Shown here: piece by piece, positions 51,167 to 60,738 of the stretch | Position numbering within the stretch: the first letter of the stretch is position 1 | How the letters are laid out: every line of letters begins with the position of its first letter | DNA from: Acidobacteriota bacterium | GTDB lineage: Bacteria; Acidobacteriota; Vicinamibacteria; Vicinamibacterales; JAKQTR01 | NCBI GenBank assembly: GCA_029562975.1 | Contig: JAKQTR010000041.1 | Span: 186,001-250,000 of the forward strand | Direction: 5' to 3' | DNA length: 64,000 nucleotides | Notes under the pieces: model-generated | What the model was told of the DNA's origin: nothing | Database searches by the model: none | Seen by the model: the letters and a program-made list of their open reading frames with translations, nothing else | Position numbers and translations under genes: made by a program

Positions 51167-52609
51167 TCACTTCCTGCGCGGATCGAGCGCCCCGCGGAGC
51201 TTGTCGGCCAGCGATCCGCCGAACGCCTGCGGCCCGGCGGCGTCCGTGCGCTCCGTGTAGTCGCGCAGCTCGTCGCGACCCTGCGCATCGAGGACGGCCT
51301 GGCGGCTGAGCCGGATGCGCCGTCCCGCCGGGTCCACCTCGAGCACCTCGACCTCGACGTCGCTCCCGACAGGGAAGGCCTTCACCACGTCGGCTTCCTT
51401 CTCGAGGCCGGTCTCGCTCATGGGCATGAGGCCGGTGCGGCCCGGCGCGAGGAACACGAACACCCCGAAGGCCTCGTGCCGCTCCACCTTCCCGATGAGG
51501 CGCGCGCCCGCGGCGATCTCGCGCTCCCGTGGGACCGTCCCGCCCTCCGGCACCAGGCCTGCCATTGCGAGCGCCACACCGATGCGCTTCCTCTCGAAGT
51601 CGAGGCTCAGGATCTCGAACACCCCCGTCGTGCCCGGCGGGACGGTGGCCGCCCAGCCGCCGGCCCGGCCCGTCGGTTCGAACGTGGAGACGTGCGCCAG
51701 CGCCTCCACGCCTGGCTCAAGCTCGACGAACGCGCCGAAGTCGGTGACGCGCGTCACCCGTCCTGGTCTGAGCTGGCCCACGTCGTACCGGTCCGGCACG
51801 GTGGCCCACGGGTCGGGGCTCAGCTGCTTCAGCCCGAGCGCGATCTTCTGCCCGTCGGCCTCGACGCGCAGCACCTTGACGGTTACCTCCTGGCCCGGCC
51901 CGACCACCTGCGCGGCGTTCGCCACGCGGGACCAGCCCATCTCCGAAACGTGCAGCAGCCCCTGAATGCCGCCGCCGAGATCGACGAACGCGCCGAAATC
52001 GCGCACCGACGCGACGCGCCCGGTCAGCACCGCGCCGGGCACGATCGATTGCCGGATCTCGGCCGCGCGCGCCTGCTGCTCCTCTTCCTGCAGCACTCGC
52101 CTCGACACGATGAGGTTCCGGCCGCCTTCCTCGTACTCAATGATGCGGAAGGTGTAGACGCGGCTCTCGTGATCGGCCGGTGTTGTGTTCCGGACGATGT
52201 CGATCTGGGAGAAGGGGCAGAAGGCGCGCTGCCGGCCGATGAGCACCTCGTATCCGCCCTTCACCGCCCGCTCGACCCTCCCTTCGACCGGCAGTCCGGC
52301 ACGGAACGCGTCTTCGAGCTGCTGGTCCGACGCCGCCCTGCGCGCGAGCTTCCGCGAAAGCGTTAGGGTCCCCGCCGTGGACACGACGATAGCCTGGATG
52401 CGCTCGCCCACGGCGACCTCGATCCGGCCGTTGGCGTCCTTCAGCTCGTCGACCGCGATCTCGGCCTCGCCCTTGCCGCCGACGTTGACGAACGCCACCT
52501 CGGAACCGATGGCGACGATGGTGCCTTCGATCGTCTCTCCCCGCTCGAAGCGCCGCGCCTGAAGCGAAGCCGCGAACAGCGTGGCGAAGTCTTCCTCGGG
52601 CTCGGTCAC
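51167..52609 (-). CDS. S1 RNA-binding domain protein, five S1 repeats
   Basis: About 480 residues with five consecutive S1/OB domains. Examples are GETIEGTIVAIGSEVAFVNV, LPVEGRVERAVKGGYEVLIG, GAVLTGRVASVRDFGAFVDL, LRPGRVTRVTDFGAFVELEP and RLIGKVERHEAFGVFVFLAP; the first two are less canonical. It resembles bacterial ribosomal protein S1 (rpsA) but is shorter and acidic at its N-terminus, so it may be a second S1-like protein. It binds RNA or helps translation. The start is GTG 52609 with AGGAG 6-7 nt upstream. It stands alone, divergent from the VWA gene at 52808. Confidence 0.9.
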   Translation of the reverse strand: MTEPEEDFATLFAASLQARRFERGETIEGTIVAIGSEVAFVNVGGKGEAEIAVDELKDANGRIEVAVGERIQAIVVSTAGTLTLSRKLARRAASDQQLEDAFRAGLPVEGRVERAVKGGYEVLIGRQRAFCPFSQIDIVRNTTPADHESRVYTFRIIEYEEGGRNLIVSRRVLQEEEQQARAAEIRQSIVPGAVLTGRVASVRDFGAFVDLGGGIQGLLHVSEMGWSRVANAAQVVGPGQEVTVKVLRVEADGQKIALGLKQLSPDPWATVPDRYDVGQLRPGRVTRVTDFGAFVELEPGVEALAHVSTFEPTGRAGGWAATVPPGTTGVFEILSLDFERKRIGVALAMAGLVPEGGTVPREREIAAGARLIGKVERHEAFGVFVFLAPGRTGLMPMSETGLEKEADVVKAFPVGSDVEVEVLEVDPAGRRIRLSRQAVLDAQGRDELRDYTERTDAAGPQAFGGSLADKLRGALDPRRK

Positions 52610-52807
52610 AGTCAGCTCCTCGCGCAGTCTCCATCTTGTCCGACCAGCCGGCGCCCTGGCAATCGGGGCGCGCAGCCGGACGCCGGGCTCGCGGAGCTCT
52701 CCCGGCGCCGCGTCCGGACCGGCATGTGACCTAGCCTGTCGCACCCGCCCCGTAGCCTGAGTTCCAGCAGCCGGGGGCGCCCTGCAACCGCCCGGCAGGA
52801 GGACTCA

Positions 52808-54061
52808 TTGAGCTACGCCATCCGCATCGACCGCCACCTCATCCGGCCCGCCGGGGGCAGCGTCCGCTACGCCCTCGTGTCCATCACCGCCCCGGAAGCC
52901 CCGCCGAAGACAGGCCGTGAGCCGCTCCACCTGGCCCTCGTCCTCGATCGCTCGGGCTCGATGGGCGGTCCCAAGATCGTCCTCGCCCGCGAGGCCGTGC
53001 GGCAGGCCCTCCAGGCCCTCGAGCCCACCGACCGCTTCTCGCTCGTCGCCTACGACGACCGGATTGACGTGGTAGTCGAGTCGGTCAAGGCGTCGGCCGA
53101 GGCGCGCCGGAGCGCGCTGGCGAAGCTCGCGCAGATCGACTCGCGCGGCTCAACCGACCTCCACGGCGGCTGGGCGGCGGGCTGCAGCCAGCTGGCCGCG
53201 CACCTGGGCGCGGCGGACGTCGGCCGGTGCCTCCTCTTGACCGACGGCCTGGCCAACGTCGGCATCGACGAGCCGGAGCAGCTCGTGAGCCTGGCTGGCG
53301 CGGCGCGCCGCGAGGGGCGCATCGCCACGAGCACGTTCGGCGTCGGCGCCGACTTCGACGAGCGCCTGCTCCGCGGCATGGCCGACGCGGCGGGCGGGCG
53401 CTTCTACTTCATCGAGCAGCCGGCCCAGATCCCGGACCTGCTCACGAGCGAACTAGGCGAACTGCTCCAGGTGGTCGCACGCGACGCCAGCCTCATACTG
53501 CAGCTGCCTCAGGGGGTCGAGGCGTCGCCGCTCAACGCCCTCGAAACGGCGGACATCACCGGAGGCATCCAGGTTCGCCTGGGCGACCTGGTGTCGGGCC
53601 AGCAGTTCGACGTGGTGGTGGCCCTGAAGTTCCCGGCCGGCCACGCGGGCGACACGATTGCCGTCCAGTTCACCCTCGCGGACCGCGACGGCGCGCTCTC
53701 GGCGCCCCCGCAGGTCATCGGCTGGAGCTACGGCGCCGCCAGCTCTCTGCAGGGACAGCCCCGCGACCGAATCGTCGACCGCGCGGTGGCCCGCCTGTAC
53801 ACCGCGCGCGCTCGCGCCGAGGCGCTGGAACTGAACCGCGAGGGCCGGTTCCGCGAGGCCCGGGCCCGCCTCGAGAAGACGGCCCGGCGCATCCTCGGCT
53901 ACGCCGGCGACGATGAGGAGTTGAGGCAGATGGCGGGGGAGCTACGCGCCGAGGCGGCCGACTACTCGCGGGGAATGGACGAGATGGCGCGGAAGCAGCG
54001 CTACTTCCGGTCCTACAGCAGCCAGAAAGACCGCCTGCCGGACGGAAAGGCGAGGCGGTGA
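52808..54061 (+). CDS. VWA domain protein, cytoplasmic, TerY/YfbK-like
   Basis: 417 residues without a signal peptide. The VWA domain has an intact MIDAS: DRSGSMGG (motif 1), a Thr in SRGSTDLHGGW and LLLTDGLANVG (Asp of motif 3). It continues with an Ig-like beta-sandwich (QFDVVVALKF, AGDTIAVQFTL) and a C-terminal helical region with ARARLEKTARRILGYAG. Such proteins bind partners in a metal-dependent way; the partner is unknown. A TTG start is used, following GCAGGAGGACTCA, a strong RBS. No ATG is available that would keep the DRSGS region intact. Confidence 0.88.
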   Translation: MSYAIRIDRHLIRPAGGSVRYALVSITAPEAPPKTGREPLHLALVLDRSGSMGGPKIVLAREAVRQALQALEPTDRFSLVAYDDRIDVVVESVKASAEARRSALAKLAQIDSRGSTDLHGGWAAGCSQLAAHLGAADVGRCLLLTDGLANVGIDEPEQLVSLAGAARREGRIATSTFGVGADFDERLLRGMADAAGGRFYFIEQPAQIPDLLTSELGELLQVVARDASLILQLPQGVEASPLNALETADITGGIQVRLGDLVSGQQFDVVVALKFPAGHAGDTIAVQFTLADRDGALSAPPQVIGWSYGAASSLQGQPRDRIVDRAVARLYTARARAEALELNREGRFREARARLEKTARRILGYAGDDEELRQMAGELRAEAADYSRGMDEMARKQRYFRSYSSQKDRLPDGKARR

Positions 54062-54101
54062 GCGGGCGCCGGCCGGACGGTTCGAGACACCGGCGCGCGG
54101 C

Positions 54102-56966
54102 TCAGCGCCTGCTGCGCTCAGCCGCCTTCGCGTCCTCCCGCTCATCATCGTCCACGTCGATCGAGAGCGGCGCGAAGACCGCACGCCTGACGCCGGGATA
54201 CGGCACGTCCCAGCCCTTAACGGCGTGCCACAGGGTCCGGTTGAGCCGGTCGGTCGGCGCTGCGTCCGGCACGTCGAAACGCATGCGCGCCGACGCCAGC
54301 GCTGCCGCGCGCGCCGCGCCCTGCAACGCGCCCGCCGGCGGGTTCACCTCGTGCAGCGACTGCTTCGGCACGACGGCGGTATAGGGCGTCAGGTCGGGCT
54401 CGTCGGTGAAGCTCGCACGCATGTCGTTGGCGATGCGGTCGAAGATCGACAGCGGCGGCAGGCCGAGCATCAGCTCGATGGTCTTCAGGATGCTCGGGTG
54501 CGAGTAGAACGTCGAGTCCACCTGGCGGCGCCGCACGTACGGACTCACCGCCAGCGCCACGGTCCGGTGCCCGTCCACGTGGTCCACGCCGTCCTGCGCA
54601 TCGTCCTCGACGACGAAAATCGCCATGCGCGGCCAGAAACGGCTTCGCGTCAGCGCCTCGACGACCCGGCCCAGCGCAAGATCGTTGTCGGCGACCATCG
54701 CCTGCGGCGTCGAGAGGCCCGGCGACGTTCCGTAGGTGTGGTTGCTCGGCAACTGCAGCAGTACCAGGTTCGGCATCGTGCCGGATGCCTCCCACCCGCG
54801 GAGATCGCGCAGGAAGAGGCCGGCGCGGATGCCGTCGGGAATGGCCGTCGTGTAGGCGGGGAAGTCGGGGGCCACGAACTCGGCCATGCCCTGAACGCGC
54901 GGCGTCGGCTTCCAGCGGCCGCTGAAGTCCGCGCCGCGCTCCCACTCGCGGAGCAGCGCCGCGCGCTCCTTCGAGGCCACGCCGCGCTCCGCCGGCATGA
55001 ACTCGCCGTAGATGCGGACCGACTTCCCGCGCGATCGCGCGCCGTCCCAGATGAACCCGCCCGGCGCGTAGGCCAGCGCGTCCGTCCCGTCGAACGGATA
55101 GCTCCGGCCGGTGTAGCCGGGCCACATCGCGTAGTCGGCCTCGTTGGCCTGCGTCACCCACTGATGGCCGTCGCCGCTGTTGCCCCCGGTCGCGTAGAAG
55201 TTGTCGAGCAGCACGAACTGGCGCGCCAGGCGGCGGTGATTCGGCGCCACGTCTTCGCCGAAGAGCACGAACGACGGCTCGCCGTTGCCCTGCGGCAGAT
55301 CGCCGAACAGCTGATCGTAGGTGCGGTTCTCCTTGATGATGTAGACGACGTGCTCGACGAGCGAAGGATCGCCCGGGGCGAGAGGCACCGCCGCTGGCTC
55401 GGGTTTGTGCCGGGCCGGCTGTGAGGCGGCGGCCCAGGCGCCGCGTTGGCCGGCGCCGAGCAGGCCGGCCGCGCCGGGCGCCACGAGCGGCAGGCGGTTG
55501 TTCTCGGCGACCGCCAGGGTGTAGTTGACGAGATCGCGGTCGGCCGGCACGGGCATGACGCCGACGGACCCGCGGTGCGCGTGCACGTAGCGCCGCGACG
55601 TGCCCGGCAGGCCCAGCGAGAACGAAGGCGTGGCTGGACGCCGCCAGCCGGAGCCGGCGCCGAGCAGCGCGCCGACGGCCAGCATTGCTCCGTCCGGGCT
55701 GAGCGCGAGCGAGTCCGGATACCAGGCTGTGGGAATGAGTCCGGCCAGCGAACGCCCTGCCGTCTCGATCACGGCGATTGCGTTGATGCCCCCGCAGGCC
55801 GCGTACAAGCGGCCGCCGTCTGCGCTGAGCGCAAGCGCGGTCGGCGCGATGCCCCTGACGTCCCGCCCGAACGGCCGAACCTCGATCCGGCCGGCGAGCA
55901 CACGCTGTTCGGTGTCGACTACCGCCACCGCATCGTCGTTGCCCAGCGCGACGTAGAGCCTCGCGCGCGCCTCGTCCCAGGCGAGCGCCGTCGGGTGGAG
56001 GCCCACTTCGAGCGTGCCGGTGACGCGCATGGCGTCGAGGTCGATTCGCGCGACGGTGCCTGAAGCCGCGACGCCGCGCGCGTCCACCACCACGCGGTCA
56101 GCGCCGGCGTTCTCGCCGGTCGTCGCGGCCAGCTCGCCTTCGAGCGGCACCCGGCCGCCCCAGCACGATACCCATGCCGTGGTACCGTCGTCGTTCACCA
56201 CGGCGGCGAACGGGGCGATGTCGGTCTTGACGGCGCCGAGGACGGCGCCGCTCCCGACGTCCACGACGGACACCTGGTTGCTCGCGACAAGCGGAACCAG
56301 GGCGACACGGCGGCCGTCGGCGCGGGGGCGCGGCGCCACCGCGAGGGCCCCGGCGATGTGTGACCCAAGCCCACCGGCGACCAGTTCCAGCGAGAGGGGA
56401 GAGGCCAACTCGACGCGGCCCATCGGCGTGACTGGCGTGATCGGCGCCGTGGCGCCGGGTGCCGGAGCGGTTGCTGGAGCGACTGGCGGGGCGGGCGCTG
56501 CCGCGCCATCCGAAACCGCCGGCACGCGATCAAGGGAAGCTGCGGCCGCCTCGAGCCGCACCTCCGGCGGCTTGCCGGCCGCCCTCGCACGGCTGGCCCC
56601 CGCCACGAGCGCACGCGCCGCCGCGCGATCGAAGCGCAGACCCTGCAGGCCGGCGTTCAAGCCGGTGTCGACGCGCTGCCGGACGGTATTCGTGGCCCAA
56701 TCGAGTTCGTACACATCGCTCGCGGTCAAAACCCAGAGTCTATTGGAGCTGGCGCCGAAGGCGACGCCGTAAACGCGCCCTTCGAACACGCTCTGCACGC
56801 CGGCAGGAGTGATCGCCTGACGCGTGGTGATGACGCCCGGGTCCGGCGGCACCCGCATCGGGCGGTCGCGGTCCTGCGCCGCGAGCGAAACCGCCAGGAG
56901 CACCAGCGCGGCTGGCAGGGCCAGCGCGAAGGTGAGGACTGCGTGACGGAGCGTGCTGGCTGTCAT
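54102..56966 (-). CDS. Bifunctional YncE beta-propeller / alkaline phosphatase-like phosphoesterase (copy A)
   Basis: About 954 residues with a signal peptide (ALALPAALVLLAVSLAAQ). The N-terminal half has YVTN/YncE-like beta-propeller repeats (HPTALAWDEARARLYVALGN, GIAPTALALSADGGRLY, PDSLALSPDGAMLAVGALLG). The C-terminal half is a phosphoesterase of the AcpA/PLC superfamily: HVVYIIKENRTYDQLFGD, GHQWVTQANEADY, NLVLLQLPSNHTYG, VEDDAQDGVDHVDGHRTVALAVSPYVRR. It likely hydrolyses phosphate esters outside the cytoplasm; the propeller may bind substrate. ATG 56966 follows GGAGA. It is one of two tandem copies, downstream of the second at 57095-59887. Confidence 0.92.
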   Translation of the reverse strand: MTASTLRHAVLTFALALPAALVLLAVSLAAQDRDRPMRVPPDPGVITTRQAITPAGVQSVFEGRVYGVAFGASSNRLWVLTASDVYELDWATNTVRQRVDTGLNAGLQGLRFDRAAARALVAGASRARAAGKPPEVRLEAAAASLDRVPAVSDGAAAPAPPVAPATAPAPGATAPITPVTPMGRVELASPLSLELVAGGLGSHIAGALAVAPRPRADGRRVALVPLVASNQVSVVDVGSGAVLGAVKTDIAPFAAVVNDDGTTAWVSCWGGRVPLEGELAATTGENAGADRVVVDARGVAASGTVARIDLDAMRVTGTLEVGLHPTALAWDEARARLYVALGNDDAVAVVDTEQRVLAGRIEVRPFGRDVRGIAPTALALSADGGRLYAACGGINAIAVIETAGRSLAGLIPTAWYPDSLALSPDGAMLAVGALLGAGSGWRRPATPSFSLGLPGTSRRYVHAHRGSVGVMPVPADRDLVNYTLAVAENNRLPLVAPGAAGLLGAGQRGAWAAASQPARHKPEPAAVPLAPGDPSLVEHVVYIIKENRTYDQLFGDLPQGNGEPSFVLFGEDVAPNHRRLARQFVLLDNFYATGGNSGDGHQWVTQANEADYAMWPGYTGRSYPFDGTDALAYAPGGFIWDGARSRGKSVRIYGEFMPAERGVASKERAALLREWERGADFSGRWKPTPRVQGMAEFVAPDFPAYTTAIPDGIRAGLFLRDLRGWEASGTMPNLVLLQLPSNHTYGTSPGLSTPQAMVADNDLALGRVVEALTRSRFWPRMAIFVVEDDAQDGVDHVDGHRTVALAVSPYVRRRQVDSTFYSHPSILKTIELMLGLPPLSIFDRIANDMRASFTDEPDLTPYTAVVPKQSLHEVNPPAGALQGAARAAALASARMRFDVPDAAPTDRLNRTLWHAVKGWDVPYPGVRRAVFAPLSIDVDDDEREDAKAAERSRR

Positions 56967-57094
56967 CTCACGTTCTCCGGGGCCGGTCAGGGCGGAACCG
57001 ATCGCGGCTCGTGCCGGGCAGAAGGCCTGGCTCATCTCCCGATCAAAGGCCCACAGGGCCTGGCCGCCTTCAGGGCGTCGCAGGGACCCGCCCC

Positions 57095-59887
57095 TCAGCG
57101 GCGGTCGCGGTCGTCCGGCCTGGCGTCCTGGCGCTCATCGTCATCCAGGTCCACCGACAGCGGCGCGAACACCGCCCGCCTGACACCCGGATACGGCACG
57201 TCCCATCCCTTGATGGCGTGCCAGATGCAGCGGTTCAGTCTGTCGGTCGGCGCCGCGTCCGGCTCATCGAAGCGCATGCGCGCCGATGCGAGCGCCGCCT
57301 CCCGCGCCGCGCCCGTCAACGCGCTCGCCGGCGGGTTCACCTCGTGCAGCGGCTGCTTGGGCACGACCGCCGTGTACGGCGTGGTGTCGGCCTGGTCAGT
57401 GAAGCTCGCCCGCATGTCGTTGGCGATGCGATCGAAGATCGACAGCGGCTGGAGCCCGAGGATGAGCTCGATGGTCTTCAGGATGCTCGGCTGCGCGTAG
57501 AAGGTCGAGTCCACGTGGCCGCGGCGCGAATACGGGCTGATGACCTGCGCGACGGTCCGGTGCCCGTCCACGTGATCCACCCCGTCCTGGGCATCGTCCT
57601 CGACCACGAAAATCGCCATGCGCGGCCAGAAGCGGCTGCGCGTCAGCCCTTCGACCACGCGGCCGAGGGCGAGGTCGTTGTCGGCGACCATGGCCTGCGG
57701 CGTGGAGAGGCCGGGAGATGTGCCGTACGTGTGATTGGAGGGCAGGAGCATGATCACGAGGTTCGGCATCCTGCCGCTGCGTTCCCACGCGCGGAGGTCG
57801 CGCAGGAAGAGATCGGCGCGGATCACGTCGGGGATCGCGAGCGTGTAGGACGGGAAGTCCGAAGCCGTGATGCCCTTCAGGCCCTGCACGTGCGGGGTCG
57901 GTTTCCAGCGGTTCGTGAAGTCGGCCCCTTTGGCCCACTCCCGCAGCAGGTCAGCGCGCGCGGACGCCGCCACACGCCGCTCGGCCGGCAGGTACTCGCC
58001 GAAGACGCGGACCGACTTCCGCATCTTCCGGGCGGCGTCCCAGATGAACCCGCCCTGCGCGGGAGCCAGCGCGTCGGAACCGTCCTTGGGGTAGCTCCGG
58101 CCGAGGTAGCCGGGCCAGATGACGTAGTCGGATTCATCCGCCTGGGTCACCCACTGGTGGCCGTCGCCGCTGTTGCCGCCCGTGGCGAAGAAGTTGTCGA
58201 GGAGCACGAACTGGCGGGCCAGCCGGCGCTGGTTCGGAGCGATGTCCTCGCCGAAGAGAACCAGCGCCGGATCGCCGTTGCCATTCGGCAGGTCTCCGAA
58301 CATCTGGTCGTAGGTGCGGTTCTCCTTGATGATGTAGACGACGTGCTCGATCAGGGAGGGATCCCCGGCGGCGAGAGGGACGGCCGTCGGCGCCGGGCGC
58401 GGCTGGCGGCCCCGCGCGTCGCGGGCCGTCCGCGCAGGTGGCGCGGACTCGCGGGCGGCGAGCGGCAGGCGGTTGTTCTCGGCGACGGCGGCGGTGTAGT
58501 CCACGAGCTCGCCGTCGGTCGGCACCGGCAACACGCTGACCGAGCCGCGGGTCGCATGGACGTACCGACGCGTGGGGGCCGGCATGCCCAGCGTCAGTGA
58601 CGGCGTCGCCGGGCGCCGCCAGCCCGACCCGACGCCGAGCAGCGCGCCGACGGCCAGCATCCTGCCATCCGGACTGAGCGCAAGCGAGTCCGGGTACCAG
58701 GCGGTGGGAATCAGGCCGAGGACGGACAGCGCGGCGGTGTCGATCACGGCCACGGCGTTGATGCCGCCGCAGGCCACGTACAGGCGGCTGCCGTCGGCCG
58801 CGAGCGCGACGGCGGTCGGCGCCGTGCCGCGAATCCCGCGCCCGAACGGGCTGATCTCGACGCGGCCCGCCTTGCGCCGGCGCGACGTGTCGATCACCTC
58901 CACGGCATCGTCGTTGCCGAGCGCCACGTAGAGCCGCTCCCGCGCCTGGTCCCATGCCAGCGCCGTCGGATGCGGGCCCACTTCAATCGTGTCGGTGACC
59001 TGCAGCGACGGCACGTCGATGCGGACGATTGTCCCCAGGGCGGCGACTCCCCGCTCATCCACCAGGATGCGGTCGGCGCCCTCGTAGTCGCCGACCGGGG
59101 CCGAGCGCTCGCCCGCCTCGGGAACCCTCCCGCCCCAGTTCGAGGCCCACGCCACCGTTCCCGTGTCGTCGACGACCGCCCCAAACGGCGCGACCTCGGT
59201 CCTGACGGAGCCGAGGATCGCGCTGCCTTCGACGTCGATCACAGCGACGGCGTTGTCGTAGATCAAGGGCACGAGCGCGAGCCGCCGGCCGTCAGGGCGC
59301 GCCCGCGGCGCGACGGACACGGCTCCCGCGATGTGCCAGCCCAGGCCGTCAGCGATCGGCGCCAGCGCGGGCAGCGCCGCCTCGCTGCGGCGGTCGGCCG
59401 GCGGAGCCGGCGGTTGCGAGGCCGGCGTCACGTCGCGCTGACCCTGCTCGGGCCGCGCGGCAGGCAGCGCCGCGCCGAGGACGACGGCGGGAGGCTTGCC
59501 CGTCGTCCGGACGCCGCTCGCGCCCGCGACGAGGGCGCGAGCGGCGCCACGGTCGAAGCAGAGGCTCTGCGGGCCCGGCGTGAGCCCGGTGTCGATGCGC
59601 TGCCTGACGGCGTTGGCGGCCCAGTCAAGCTCGTGCAGGTCGTCGCTTGTCAGCACCCAGATCGTGTCCGACGTGGTGCCGAAGGCGACGCCGTAGACGC
59701 GGCCCTCGAAAATGCTCTGCGCGCCCGCCGGCGTGATCGCCTGGCGAGTCGTCACGACGCCTGGATCCGAGACCCGGCGCTCGGGCTGGCCGCGCGTCTG
59801 CGCAGCTGATGTTCCCGGCAGCAGGGCCACCAGACAAGCCACCACGGTCAGCGGGCCGCCACACGCGCCGCGGCTAGACATCGCCAT
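57095..59887 (-). CDS. Bifunctional YncE beta-propeller / alkaline phosphatase-like phosphoesterase (copy B)
   Basis: 930 residues, same domain order and many long shared segments with the copy at 54102-56966 (FEGRVYGVAFG, ENRTYDQMFGDLPNGNG, GTSPGLSTPQAMVADNDLALGRVVE, ALASARMRFDEPDAAPTDRL). It has a signal peptide (LTVVACLVALLPGTSAAQ). The catalytic region includes HVVYIIKENRTYD, GHQWVTQADESDY and VEDDAQDGVDHVDGHRTVAQVISPY. ATG 59887 is preferred to the longer frame (to 60073), since it begins the signal peptide after GGGAG. It starts 144 nt from the divergent racemase gene; both tandem genes may be transcribed from that intergenic region. Confidence 0.92.
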   Translation of the reverse strand: MAMSSRGACGGPLTVVACLVALLPGTSAAQTRGQPERRVSDPGVVTTRQAITPAGAQSIFEGRVYGVAFGTTSDTIWVLTSDDLHELDWAANAVRQRIDTGLTPGPQSLCFDRGAARALVAGASGVRTTGKPPAVVLGAALPAARPEQGQRDVTPASQPPAPPADRRSEAALPALAPIADGLGWHIAGAVSVAPRARPDGRRLALVPLIYDNAVAVIDVEGSAILGSVRTEVAPFGAVVDDTGTVAWASNWGGRVPEAGERSAPVGDYEGADRILVDERGVAALGTIVRIDVPSLQVTDTIEVGPHPTALAWDQARERLYVALGNDDAVEVIDTSRRRKAGRVEISPFGRGIRGTAPTAVALAADGSRLYVACGGINAVAVIDTAALSVLGLIPTAWYPDSLALSPDGRMLAVGALLGVGSGWRRPATPSLTLGMPAPTRRYVHATRGSVSVLPVPTDGELVDYTAAVAENNRLPLAARESAPPARTARDARGRQPRPAPTAVPLAAGDPSLIEHVVYIIKENRTYDQMFGDLPNGNGDPALVLFGEDIAPNQRRLARQFVLLDNFFATGGNSGDGHQWVTQADESDYVIWPGYLGRSYPKDGSDALAPAQGGFIWDAARKMRKSVRVFGEYLPAERRVAASARADLLREWAKGADFTNRWKPTPHVQGLKGITASDFPSYTLAIPDVIRADLFLRDLRAWERSGRMPNLVIMLLPSNHTYGTSPGLSTPQAMVADNDLALGRVVEGLTRSRFWPRMAIFVVEDDAQDGVDHVDGHRTVAQVISPYSRRGHVDSTFYAQPSILKTIELILGLQPLSIFDRIANDMRASFTDQADTTPYTAVVPKQPLHEVNPPASALTGAAREAALASARMRFDEPDAAPTDRLNRCIWHAIKGWDVPYPGVRRAVFAPLSVDLDDDERQDARPDDRDRR

Positions 59888-60030
59888 TGCTCCCGAGCCT
59901 CCAGGGTGAAGGGGCGGGCCGATTATCACCCGGCCGGCCTCGAAATGACAGGGGCGCCGGCCCGATCGCCATCCCGAGCAGACGGCCAACAACCCGGATG
60001 CGGTAGAGTGAGCCTGCGGAGGCGGTGCGT

Positions 60031-60738
60031 ATGAGGACCATCGGGCTGATCGGCGGAATGAGCTGGGAGTCAACGGTGCCGTACTACCAGATCATCAACC
60101 GCGTGGTGGGCGCGCGTCTCGGCGGGCTGCATTCGGCGAAGATCGTCCTCTACAGCGTCGAATTCGCCGAGATCGAGGCCATGCAGCGAGAAGGGCGCTG
60201 GGAGGACTCCGGCCAGGTCCTGGCCGGGGCCGCCCGAGCGGTCTGGCGCGCCGGTGCGGACTTCATCGTGCTGTGCACCAATACGATGCACAAGGTGGCG
60301 CCGCAGATCGAGGCCGCAGTGGACGTGCCGCTGCTCCACATCGCCGATGCGACCGCCGCGCGGGTGAAGGCGGCCGGCGTGCGCCGGGTCGGGCTGCTCG
60401 GCACCAGGTTCACCATGGAGCAGGACTTCTACCGCGGGCGCCTGGAGGCCCGGCACGCGCTTACCGTCCTGACGCCGCCGGACGAGGCGCGCGCCCTCGT
60501 GCACGGCGTCATCTACGGTGAGCTCTGCATCGGCCGCCTCCGACCGGAATCCCGCGAGGGGTTCAGACAGGTCGTCGACGAGCTCGTGGGCCGCGGAGCC
60601 GAGGGCGTCATCCTCGGCTGCACCGAGATCGGGCTGCTGCTGCGGCCGGAGGACGCGGCGGTGCCGCTCTGGGACACCGCGTCGATTCACGCCGAGGCAG
60701 CGGCCGACTACGCCCTCGGCGGGGAACTCCCGTCCTAG
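60031..60738 (+). CDS. Aspartate/glutamate racemase family protein
   Basis: 235 residues. Two catalytic cysteines typical of cofactor-independent Asp/Glu racemases are visible in VLCTNTMHK and LGCTEIGLLL. IGLIGGMSWEST and YYQIINRVV at the N-terminus match the YgeA/RacD subfamily, together with LHSAKIVLYSVEFAEIE and RVGLLGTRFTMEQDFY. The likely product is a D-amino-acid for peptidoglycan or other use; substrate specificity is open. ATG 60031 is chosen since GGAGG (60017-60021) is well placed; GTG 60025 is an alternative. Its stop overlaps that of the convergent thermonuclease gene (60735-60738). Confidence 0.93.
   Translation: MRTIGLIGGMSWESTVPYYQIINRVVGARLGGLHSAKIVLYSVEFAEIEAMQREGRWEDSGQVLAGAARAVWRAGADFIVLCTNTMHKVAPQIEAAVDVPLLHIADATAARVKAAGVRRVGLLGTRFTMEQDFYRGRLEARHALTVLTPPDEARALVHGVIYGELCIGRLRPESREGFRQVVDELVGRGAEGVILGCTEIGLLLRPEDAAVPLWDTASIHAEAAADYALGGELPS

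Noticed and set aside
50833-51288. Possible gene upstream of the S1 protein gene
   Set aside because: It overlaps the S1 gene 3' end, has no RBS and its translation looks like a shadow frame.
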